The notes under the pieces were generated by a model. The model ran no database searches. It was not told where the DNA came from and was given only the letters and a program-made list of their open reading frames with translations. A DNA stretch of 14,174 nucleotides from CAZLBV01 sp964557845 (lineage in GTDB: Bacteria > Acidobacteriota > Aminicenantia > Aminicenantales > Aminicenantaceae). Location: contig CAZLBV010000143.1 of assembly GCA_964557845.1 (NCBI GenBank), positions 1 through 14,174 of the forward strand. Reading direction: 5' to 3'. Shown in pieces: positions 7,347 to 14,174 of this stretch; position 1 is the stretch's first letter; each line of letters begins with the position of its first letter. The position numbers and the translations under genes were made by a program.

Positions 7347-9694
7347 CGGTCACTCCTATTAGTTTTGAAATAATTGGCTTTTTCCAGAGCCTTCTTTACT
7401 TTATCCGGCTGTTTTCGGCGGGTATAGACATCAGCCAAAAGAAAATAACCCAGGGCTTTGAGTTCATTGGTCTCAGCTAAAGCGAGGCCTCTTTCGACCT
7501 CTGCCTGAATCTCTTCAATGGGGACATCTTCATAGAGCAGGCCTCGAGCGAGCAGAAGATGGCCCTCAGCCAGCTTAGGGGTAAGCTTAACCACCTCCCG
7601 CATTTGAGCCAAAGAACCGGCCTTGTCTCCCAGCTTGAAAAGGAGTTTGCCAAGATTAAACCGGGCCTTAAACTCACCAGGATAATTGGCTACTTCCTCG
7701 GTATAGGCAGCCCGGGCCTCTTCCAGCCTACCGGTTTCTTCCAAGAGAAGCCCCAGGTTGAATTTAGCCAAAGGATATTTTGGAGCTTCCTCGATAACCT
7801 TCCTTAGCTCATTTTCTGCCCTATCATATTGCTTGGCCCCCAAAAGACAGGCTCCCAGGGTCAGTCGGCTCCTGGTTACTTTAGGCTGGATCTCAACCGC
7901 TTTTTCGAGATGAGGTAGGGCTTCACTGAACTGCAGACGCCCCAAATAAATCTCACCGAGAAGCATATGAGCCTGGGTATTCTGCGGGTCTAAGGACAGA
8001 GTTTTTTTACAGAGAGAAATGACATCATCATCCCTCTTTTCCTCCAGCAGAATGTTGGCCATACTGGTCAAGGCAGGAATATTCTCAGGGTCTTCTTTCA
8101 GGAGCAGATCCAGCTTGGCTTTCGCTTCCTCCGGCCTTCCAAGTTCCACATAGCAGGTTGAAAGCACCAGCAGTGCCTGGGGGATCATCGGCTCTTCTCT
8201 AAGAGCGGTCTCAAGTTTTAGAGCAGCTTCAGCATACTTTTCTTCTAAAACCATAGCACCGGCTTCTGTAACCGCCTGAAAAACAGGAAACTTGTCTTTG
8301 GGGTCAGCCAAGGATCCATCTCTTCCGGATGCTTTTTTAGCGGCGACCGGAGCTCCGATATAACCCAGAGCTGAAAGCTTTTCTAAGGTTTCTTTATCCA
8401 GATCTGCTTCCTGGGGTTCCGGTGCACCCAGGCTGGTTTCTTCCATAAGACGATCGAGGTTATTTTTCATTTCCCGGGCAATACTGGGATGTTTTTGGAT
8501 GAGATTGTTTTCCTCATTGGGATCTTGGACGAGATCATAAAGTTCCATCTTGGGTGTGTCTATAAATTTATATTGCGTGTTCCTCAGGGAGTGGATCGGG
8601 CTCCAACCGAATTGAAGATTAGGGGACATTGATTCCATATAGGCATACCCGTCCTCTTCTTGGTTCGGCCGGAACATCATCGGCAGCAGGGAACGTCCGG
8701 GTGTTTTAACAGGTGAGATTATCTCTGCTGTTTCCAGAAGCGTTGGGAAAATATCGATGACCCGTACCTGAGAGGAGACTCGAATCCCCCTCAAATCTTT
8801 AAAGGGTGTCACCATGATAAGAGGAACGTGGACAGCATAATCATAGATATAATAGCCATGGGTTCCTTCACCATGACTTCCCAATCCCTCTCCATGGTCG
8901 CCAACGAAGACAAGTATCGTTTTTTTGTCAAGCCCGTTATTTTCAAGCCACTTGATACATCGTCCGATCTGCTCGTCCATGAAAGCGATCTCACCATCGT
9001 ATAATCCAGCCAGGCCCCTCGGTCCGTATTCGGATAAATAGGGTTCCGGAGGCTCATAGGGAGTATGGGGATCATACAGATGGATCCATGCAAAAAAAGG
9101 CGCGCTCTTTTGCTCATCCAGCCAGCTAAGCGCAGCATCCATGACTTCGTTGCCCGGTCTCTGGATAGCTCCCAGATCAAGATGTTTATATTTTTTAAGA
9201 TCAAATTGGTCATCATAATGCTGGAATCCCTGTTTCAGGCCCCAACGACCGTCAAGAACAAAGGCTGCGATAAAGGCTCCGCACTGGTAACCCTGGGAGG
9301 AAAAGACCTCGGCGAGGGTGGTTTGCTTATCATTAAGGGCGGTGTTCCCATTGATCCGGACCCCATGAAAAGTCGGGTACATTCCGGTTAGGATCGAGCA
9401 GTGGGCTGGAAGCGTCAGCGGTGAGTTGGTAGAAGCCTGTTCAAACAGAACACCACGACGGGCCATAGAATCAAGATAGGGAGTTCTCACATCCGGATAC
9501 CCATAGCAGGCAAGATGGTCGGCACGCAGTGTGTCCAACGTAAAAAGGATCACATTGGGATTCTCGACTCCATGTTCTGACCATAACTTTTTAATCTGTT
9601 CCGTTAGAGTTTTTTCCGGCCGTGCGAAGAACCATAAAAAAATTACTGCAGCAACCGCGATGCCGATAACCAGAATGATTAATTTCCGGGACAT
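7343..9694 (-). CDS. Membrane-anchored sulfatase/alkaline-phosphatase-fold protein with C-terminal TPR array
   Basis: The protein has about 783 residues. A hydrophobic anchor (about 4-24) places the rest outside the cytoplasm. The catalytic domain (about 45-410) shows NVILFTLDTLRADHLACYGY (metal Asp54), PLTLPAH (92-98), HLYDPHTPYEPP (about 205-216) and GDHGEGLGSHGE (Asp266, His267), and ends with LSALGYIG, common in this subgroup. Sulfatases carry C/S-x-P-x-R at the nucleophile; here the matching positions read T-L-P-A-H, with Thr94 in place of the Cys that becomes formylglycine and His in place of Arg. So a normal sulfate-ester hydrolase is unlikely; Thr is the nucleophile in related phosphoethanolamine transferases. 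TPRs fill about 460-780 (eight or so units). Start: an in-frame GTG lies at 9700, but GGAG (9700-9703) is five bases from ATG 9694. It has its own promoter candidate and overlaps the next gene. The substrate is unknown. Confidence 0.88.
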   Translation of the reverse strand: MSRKLIILVIGIAVAAVIFLWFFARPEKTLTEQIKKLWSEHGVENPNVILFTLDTLRADHLACYGYPDVRTPYLDSMARRGVLFEQASTNSPLTLPAHCSILTGMYPTFHGVRINGNTALNDKQTTLAEVFSSQGYQCGAFIAAFVLDGRWGLKQGFQHYDDQFDLKKYKHLDLGAIQRPGNEVMDAALSWLDEQKSAPFFAWIHLYDPHTPYEPPEPYLSEYGPRGLAGLYDGEIAFMDEQIGRCIKWLENNGLDKKTILVFVGDHGEGLGSHGEGTHGYYIYDYAVHVPLIMVTPFKDLRGIRVSSQVRVIDIFPTLLETAEIISPVKTPGRSLLPMMFRPNQEEDGYAYMESMSPNLQFGWSPIHSLRNTQYKFIDTPKMELYDLVQDPNEENNLIQKHPSIAREMKNNLDRLMEETSLGAPEPQEADLDKETLEKLSALGYIGAPVAAKKASGRDGSLADPKDKFPVFQAVTEAGAMVLEEKYAEAALKLETALREEPMIPQALLVLSTCYVELGRPEEAKAKLDLLLKEDPENIPALTSMANILLEEKRDDDVISLCKKTLSLDPQNTQAHMLLGEIYLGRLQFSEALPHLEKAVEIQPKVTRSRLTLGACLLGAKQYDRAENELRKVIEEAPKYPLAKFNLGLLLEETGRLEEARAAYTEEVANYPGEFKARFNLGKLLFKLGDKAGSLAQMREVVKLTPKLAEGHLLLARGLLYEDVPIEEIQAEVERGLALAETNELKALGYFLLADVYTRRKQPDKVKKALEKANYFKTNRSDR

Positions 9695-9699
9695 TTTCA

Positions 9700-9703
9700 C
9701 TCC
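9700..9703 (-). promoter_or_regulatory. Ribosome binding site that decides the start of the sulfatase-fold gene
   Basis: GGAG lies five bases before ATG 9694. It abuts the in-frame GTG at 9700, which is therefore too close to serve as the start. This supports the shorter product. Confidence 0.6.
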
Positions 9704-9720
9704 ATATAAGATTACTTTTT

Positions 9721-9750
9721 AGTATAGCATTTATGGGGAATTGTCTTCAA
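9721..9750 (-). promoter_or_regulatory. Extended -10 promoter candidate for the sulfatase-fold/TPR gene pair
   Basis: On the minus strand TTGAAG (9745-9750) and TATACT (9721-9726) are 18 bp apart. The -10 box is preceded by TG in the extended position (TGCTATACT). The predicted transcript would start about 20 nt before the start codon. No hairpin terminator is visible in the 144-bp gap after the GH116 gene, so this may be an internal promoter in a longer transcript. Confidence 0.55.
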
Positions 9751-9838
9751 CTGACCAAAAGATCATTTAAGACAAGCTCTACTCGCTATTTATTTCGCTT
9801 GGATTATTCATAAAAAATGCCGATATAAAATGAATATT

Positions 9839-12580
9839 TCAGGGCTTGTTGACGGCTTCCAAGACTGCCCAGACAGCGCCCGGGCGCATGTACTTCATGG
9901 CCCGGAAAAGATCTTCGCCGTATAGACTTTCAGGCTGATCCCATCTCTTTTCCAATGGGTTACAGTAAGCTTCCGGTGATTTAAAAAAGTAGCCCTGCCC
10001 ATAAGGAGAATAAACCACATGATACACCCCATAAGCCGTCTGCCACCCCTCTTCAGCCAGTCCATGCAGCAGACAGTTGGAGGCATAGGCATAGCTGGTT
10101 CCGATCCAGACCTCATCTCCCTGCTGGCTTAAAAGCTGTTCCCCTTGAGAAGTCCGGCCGTTGACCGCTCCCAAGAGACCGTTTCCAAAGCCTAAGACAT
10201 TCCTTTCATATATAGTGCGCAGGATCTTTTTAGCCAGCTCCATAGGAATGATTCTATCTTCTATCTGATCCTCCAACCCCATAATTTTCGTATACCACAG
10301 ACCGAAAAGCTGATCGGTCATGATGTCATCAGTATAAGCGTCGATATTAAAATAACCGCCTTCTACATTCCACAGTTTTTGCAGGGCCTGACGTCCGGAT
10401 AAAAACCAGGACCGGTATTTTTTGATGAGATCCTTTATTAAAACGGAATTTGTATCCATCATTCCCTGCTCTACCAGCAGCTCACCCATGTGAATAGTTG
10501 TCTTCAAGGCCGCCAGCCACAAAACCGTGACAAAAGCGCTCTCTCCTTTCATTTTCCAGGTGTCATAGGTCTGATCCGGAATCCCTTCGTTTAACGGTAT
10601 ATGGTTTTCAGGATCGGAGAATCTATGCTCTAAAGTATCCAAGGCTAGTACCGAAGTTTGAAATATATCCAGCAAAAACTGGTGATCAGAGGCGTCGGTG
10701 TAAATAAAATCCCGGTAAGCTCTGAGAGGAAATTTAGGATTCAGATCCTTCCAGACATTTCCATTCTGCCAGTCAAAAGCATTGAGAATGACCCAGGGCC
10801 GGCCCCGGGGGGATCCGATATCATGCGGGATCATTCCATAAACCTTATTAGGACTCCAATAATAAGGGAGTTTATCTTCGGGTACTTCATCAGGCATTAC
10901 AGACGCATAGGTGTAAGCCTTATAAGCAGGATCTTCCCAATCTACAGTTTTTGAAAAAAAACGCATATTATTTTTTTCCAACTCCGGCCACAGTTTGAGC
11001 AGATGCCAGGAGGAGTAGGCATCCACATCAAAAGTACCGTACATAAGATAATCCACGCTTTCCAGATAAGTGTGAAGATCCGTTGAGGCATCCCAAATGC
11101 TGGTCTCTGACAGCACATACAGCTCATTGAAAAGCGCCTGTTTAAACCAATCAGGCAGGTCGCGGCGGTCAATGATCGCTTTTTGCCAGGCATCTACGGC
11201 TGCTTCCCAATCCTGGAATTTGTCCAGGGCTTCGGCCGCAATGGCAAAAGCATTCTGACCGTCTGAACCAAAAAACTCTGTGTGTTTTCTTTTATATTTG
11301 ACTCCCTTTTCAAACTCATAATAGGGAAAATCCCAGGAGACAACAATGGGAAATTCCAGGCGTTCCTTAGGGCCTAATATTACCTTGACCGCGATCGCTC
11401 CGGCCAGAGCATCCTCTCCCAAAACCTTTCTGGAACCGTTTGAGTTGGACAGGGTTCCATCCCTTGAAAATAGATCCCACACTTCCCGTCCGTTTCCCTC
11501 AGGATTGAAATCCACATGATGAAAGACCCGCATTTTCCCCGGGATTTCTGCAGCTGCAATGCACATGCTTCCGGTCATGGCGTTTCCGCTCTGGACATTC
11601 GGGTCCTCTTGAGTGAAAAGAATCCCTTTTTTATTTCCTTCATTCACCAAGCGGTTTATATTATTATGGCTTTTTTTATCCCAGATAAAATCCGAGGGAT
11701 GAGCCAGGGGCGCTTCTGCCAGCGGCGTCCAGCCTATCATATTCTGCCAGGTCAGCATGATACTTACCTCAGCCGGGACTGAATGAGGATTGGACAGGAT
11801 CCATTTATACACAGCTACCGGATAGCTGGTCTCCCGGTAATTATGCGCGATCACCGGAGAAAACTGAGTAACCGCAATATCAACCGGAAAATCCTCATTG
11901 GTCTCATAAGAAAATCCTGACTTGGGATAGAGGGCAAAATAACTGCCTTTTCCCTCCGGATAATTCCAGGCCCAGCTCTGAAGTTTACTTTCAGGGGGGG
12001 GATCTGCGGAGAGAGTTTGTGCTACAGCCCGCTGGTTCTGCCGTATGAACACATGAAATTGATCGGCCCAGACCGTGTCATCCACCATCCATCCCGGTTT
12101 AAGAAACCAGTAACGGAAATTACCGCTCATGGTCCATTCGAACGATCCCGACCCTATACCTCCAACCGGACAGGCGCTGCCTTCGGCCCTGGCATCGATG
12201 TTCTCAGAAACCTTGGTGTGTCCGAATGAGGATAATTTGAATCCGATCGGCCGGTCAAAGGCACACTGAGAAAACCCTCCCAGATTATCAGGCAAATAAT
12301 TGAGCCGCCTCAAAACCGAATCAAGGATCTGTTTTTCGTTATTCCCAATGGATCTTTGTAGCAAAGCGGACAAACGCTGCTCAATCTCTTTTCCTTGAGA
12401 ATCACAAATCCCCTTTTCCATGAGCAGCTGCATATGATCTGCTTTTAGTATTGTCATAACTATATCTTTGTCTGCAACCTCTATGTCTTGATCTCCAAAA
12501 GGGAATCCATTTGCCACCAAAGCTGAAAGGAAGGCGATCGATGTTATAAAGCAAAAAAATATGTTGTTTTTGTTTTTCAT
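9839..12580 (-). CDS. Exported GH116 (GBA2-like) beta-glycosidase
   Basis: The protein has 913 residues. A signal peptide (hydrophobic about 7-24) is followed by a helical N-terminal extension (about 35-105) not typical of the family. The GBA2-type N-terminal beta domain (about 135-450) includes CPVGGIGSGSF, FRYWFLKPG and WADQFHVFIR. The (alpha/alpha)6 catalytic domain (about 475-905) includes LPDWFKQALFNELY, with the predicted nucleophile Glu486, then IPHDIGSP, WKDLNPKF, and PDQTYDTW (668-675), which holds the predicted acid/base Asp (669 or 673). GDEVWIGTSYA and YMRPGAVWA close the domain. GH116 members hydrolyse beta-glucosides, beta-xylosides or glucosylceramide; the substrate here is not determined. 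The length is close to human GBA2 and longer than the bacterial enzyme of known structure. TCCTCC on the plus strand (GGAGGA, 12585-12590) supports the start. The deacetylase gene ends 47 bp upstream and a shared transcript is likely. A run of eight C bases in the coding strand lies at 11994-12001. Confidence 0.94.
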   Translation of the reverse strand: MKNKNNIFFCFITSIAFLSALVANGFPFGDQDIEVADKDIVMTILKADHMQLLMEKGICDSQGKEIEQRLSALLQRSIGNNEKQILDSVLRRLNYLPDNLGGFSQCAFDRPIGFKLSSFGHTKVSENIDARAEGSACPVGGIGSGSFEWTMSGNFRYWFLKPGWMVDDTVWADQFHVFIRQNQRAVAQTLSADPPPESKLQSWAWNYPEGKGSYFALYPKSGFSYETNEDFPVDIAVTQFSPVIAHNYRETSYPVAVYKWILSNPHSVPAEVSIMLTWQNMIGWTPLAEAPLAHPSDFIWDKKSHNNINRLVNEGNKKGILFTQEDPNVQSGNAMTGSMCIAAAEIPGKMRVFHHVDFNPEGNGREVWDLFSRDGTLSNSNGSRKVLGEDALAGAIAVKVILGPKERLEFPIVVSWDFPYYEFEKGVKYKRKHTEFFGSDGQNAFAIAAEALDKFQDWEAAVDAWQKAIIDRRDLPDWFKQALFNELYVLSETSIWDASTDLHTYLESVDYLMYGTFDVDAYSSWHLLKLWPELEKNNMRFFSKTVDWEDPAYKAYTYASVMPDEVPEDKLPYYWSPNKVYGMIPHDIGSPRGRPWVILNAFDWQNGNVWKDLNPKFPLRAYRDFIYTDASDHQFLLDIFQTSVLALDTLEHRFSDPENHIPLNEGIPDQTYDTWKMKGESAFVTVLWLAALKTTIHMGELLVEQGMMDTNSVLIKDLIKKYRSWFLSGRQALQKLWNVEGGYFNIDAYTDDIMTDQLFGLWYTKIMGLEDQIEDRIIPMELAKKILRTIYERNVLGFGNGLLGAVNGRTSQGEQLLSQQGDEVWIGTSYAYASNCLLHGLAEEGWQTAYGVYHVVYSPYGQGYFFKSPEAYCNPLEKRWDQPESLYGEDLFRAMKYMRPGAVWAVLEAVNKP

Positions 12581-12627
12581 ATTTTCCTCCAGAAGCGGAA
12601 ACCCGCTTAATTCTGTTTCCCCAGTTT

Positions 12628-13512
12628 TTATTTTTTTATGGGATTCCGTATATCTCTGTAGTCGATCAGCCGGATACCACGCTTCCTCACAATATTTTTG
12701 ATGCGTTTTGAAGTCAAAGCCCGGGTAACTGCCGCCCGGTTAAAAGCTACATTCGGCAGCCCTTCGGGATTGATATCTACCAAGGCCCTTTCTTCCAACG
12801 TGTCCAGTCCAGGATGAACAACCAGAAGCCAAAGCCCTGGCTGTAAATTCCTCAGGATCCTTTCCAGAGTCTTCTCCTTAAGCTGATAAGGGACTTCATA
12901 GATACTCAGCCGTTCTTCTCCTGAATCCTGGGAGATAGGAAGATCATAATCCTGAGAAATGGACTTGACAATGGAAAATAATTCTGGGGTCGCCCGGGCC
13001 GTCCACATGTGAGTATCAATATATTGAATATCTACACCTCGTTTCTTCGCTAATTCCATCTGAGCCCGCAGCTCTTTTTCTACTTCCCGCATATCAGGCG
13101 AAGCGTTTAAAAAAGCTTCGGTAGTGGGATAAAAATACCCATCCTCATCCACCAAAGACGGTACTTCTGTTATTGGAAGCACTGGTTTCCACCTATACTC
13201 TCTCCATTCACTGTTCAAGGTCAGATGAAGGCCGATACACCATTCCGGGTGCTCCCGGCTCATCCGGGCCGCTTCCTCAAACCAGGGAGCCGGAACCATT
13301 AGAGAAGCGCAGGTAAGGATGCCCTCTTCAAAGCTCTTTTTTACCGCCAAATTACAGGTGTGGTTCATCCCCATATCATCTCCGCGCACAATGAGCCTGG
13401 GGGGTTCTCCGGCTGGTTTTTCCACCGAAACACAAGAGGATAAAAACAAACCCACAAGCATGAAAACCAGGAAATTCCTGACCCATTTAACCTTGATCTT
13501 ATAATTGATCAT
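12628..13512 (-). CDS. ChbG/YdjC-family carbohydrate deacetylase, predicted lipoprotein
   Basis: The protein has 294 residues. A signal with lipobox LSSC (lipidated Cys27) precedes a YdjC-fold domain. The metal-site motif is RGDDMGMN (43-50, Asp45/Asp46), followed by IGLHLTLN (93-100, His96), YIDTHMW (164-170, Asp166/His168) and VVHPGLD near residue 235. ChbG-type enzymes remove N-acetyl groups from chitin-derived oligosaccharides in the cytoplasm; this copy carries a lipoprotein signal, so it should act in the periplasm or at the outer membrane. Its substrate could be any acetylated sugar. The ATG follows the TGA of the permease gene with no gap, and a perfect AAGGAGG (13518-13524) inside the permease gene sits five bases upstream, so the two genes are cotranscribed and probably coupled. 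The GH116 gene follows 47 bp downstream. Confidence 0.88.
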   Translation of the reverse strand: MINYKIKVKWVRNFLVFMLVGLFLSSCVSVEKPAGEPPRLIVRGDDMGMNHTCNLAVKKSFEEGILTCASLMVPAPWFEEAARMSREHPEWCIGLHLTLNSEWREYRWKPVLPITEVPSLVDEDGYFYPTTEAFLNASPDMREVEKELRAQMELAKKRGVDIQYIDTHMWTARATPELFSIVKSISQDYDLPISQDSGEERLSIYEVPYQLKEKTLERILRNLQPGLWLLVVHPGLDTLEERALVDINPEGLPNVAFNRAAVTRALTSKRIKNIVRKRGIRLIDYRDIRNPIKK

Positions 13513-14174
13513 TCATGCCTCCTTACTGAAAAAATTGCCCTTCTCCTTTGACCGTTTTGATCTGAGAATAAATAAGGAAAGAATTATGATCATGGCACAA
13601 TTGAAAACCGGAATAGAGAATCCCAGTTTTAAAGTGTAGGCATAGGCGATTTTTCCGGTTATCCAGGGTGACGTCATTCCTCCTGCCAAAGCAATCACAA
13701 AGGCTACACTGAAAGCAGTCCCTGTGAATTCAGGAAAGCTTTCTCCTATAACTGCCAGGGTTGTCGGGAAGACAGCGGCAAAACCCAGCCCGATCAAAAC
13801 CGTACCCGCACCGCTTAAAATCCTATCCGGAGAAAACCTGATCAAAGCAGCCGCCAACAATGAAATGATGGAAGCAAATAAAATGACCTTTTCATTTCCG
13901 AATTTTGCTAAGATCCGGCTTGAAACCAGCCGGCCTGTCATGATAGCTCCCCAGTATCCGGCCAGGAAGATCGAAGCCGCCGCGGCCGTAAAACCAAAAT
14001 ATTCATGGAGATAAGTCGAGATCCATCCTCCAATGGTAAATTCATTTCCGGATTGAAAAAAAAGCAGCAAACTGCACAGCCATAACATGGGATTCTGGAT
14101 CACACTGGCAGCCTGTTTGATGGGAAACCCCTGAGGATGCTTGGGGCTGGGAAACTTGACTATCAAAAAAAGAA
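13513..14174 (-). CDS. MFS transporter of the sugar (FHS-like) type, C-terminal half only, runs off the right edge
   Basis: About 219 C-terminal residues are visible, equal to transmembrane helices 7-12 of a 12-helix major facilitator. They are MLWLCSLLLFF through GGWISTYLHEYFG, then FLAGYWGAIMTGRLVSS, VILFASIISLLAAALI, AGTVLIGLGFAAVFPTTLAV, FSVAFVIALAGGMTSPWITG and VFNCAMIIILSLFIL. The GGWISTYL and GRLVSS segments and the FPTTLAVIGE motif followed by GTAFS resemble fucose/glucose permeases of the FHS type, consistent with uptake of sugars freed by the nearby glycosidases; fucose as substrate is an inference. The frame stays open to the window edge, so an in-frame TTG at 14166 is not taken as the start. 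The charged tail (RSKRSKEKG) is cytoplasmic. Confidence 0.9.
   Translation of the reverse strand, partial: LFLIVKFPSPKHPQGFPIKQAASVIQNPMLWLCSLLLFFQSGNEFTIGGWISTYLHEYFGFTAAAASIFLAGYWGAIMTGRLVSSRILAKFGNEKVILFASIISLLAAALIRFSPDRILSGAGTVLIGLGFAAVFPTTLAVIGESFPEFTGTAFSVAFVIALAGGMTSPWITGKIAYAYTLKLGFSIPVFNCAMIIILSLFILRSKRSKEKGNFFSKEA
13518..13524 (-). promoter_or_regulatory. Strong ribosome binding site of the deacetylase gene
   Basis: AAGGAGG lies within the last codons of the permease gene and five bases before the deacetylase ATG at 13512. It fixes the start and implies translation straight after the permease stop codon. Confidence 0.75.

Noticed and set aside
9388..9415. Cys directly after the PLTLPAH motif as an alternative formylglycine site
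   Set aside because: It follows the motif instead of occupying the nucleophile position and is not in a C-x-P-x-R context, so conversion to formylglycine is not expected.
14164..14166. TTG as the start of the MFS gene
   Set aside because: The product would lack half of the transmembrane helices, and the frame stays open to the window edge. The gene is simply cut.

Overview
All eight genes in this 14.2 kb window lie on the minus strand, so transcription runs from high to low coordinates. The window looks like chromosomal DNA of a Gram-negative, TonB-using bacterium. Three features together are typical of Aminicenantes/Acidobacteria-type genomes: an Oar-like TonB-dependent receptor with an N-terminal carboxypeptidase-regulatory domain and no SusD partner, a GWxTD-domain protein, and an alkaline-phosphatase-fold (sulfatase-like) protein fused to TPRs. 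This placement is inferred from gene content. There is no rRNA or other phylogenetic marker, and I saw no tRNA, CRISPR array, insertion sequence or phage gene.

In transcription order, the right-hand third is a carbohydrate block. It holds the C-terminal half of a sugar-type MFS permease (cut by the window edge), a ChbG/YdjC-type deacetylase predicted to be a lipoprotein whose ATG directly follows the permease stop codon, and an exported GH116 (GBA2-like) beta-glycosidase 47 bp further on. A 144-bp gap with an extended -10 promoter candidate then separates a second module: a membrane-anchored sulfatase-fold/TPR protein and a carboxypeptidase-regulatory/TPR protein that overlap by ATGA. A 274-bp gap with a strong promoter candidate, an overlapping palindrome and a structured leader precedes the 1046-residue outer-membrane receptor, which ends at a clear intrinsic terminator. 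About 460 bp without a gene follows. It holds the terminator, a pyrimidine-rich repetitive tract and a weak promoter. Last come a GWxTD/TPR protein and the N-terminus of a GH29 alpha-L-fucosidase, cut by the left edge.

Taken together, the window reads as a glycan-use locus without SusC/SusD. The fucosidase and GH116 enzyme would release sugars from a fucosylated glycan, the deacetylase would remove acetyl groups outside the cytoplasm, the receptor would bring ligand across the outer membrane, and the permease would take up monosaccharides. The two TPR-coupled envelope proteins and the GWxTD protein have no established role. The most notable points are a Thr in place of the formylglycine Cys in the sulfatase-fold protein, an EF-hand/dockerin-like loop in the receptor, the long regulated-looking leader of the receptor gene, and the repetitive intergenic tract.
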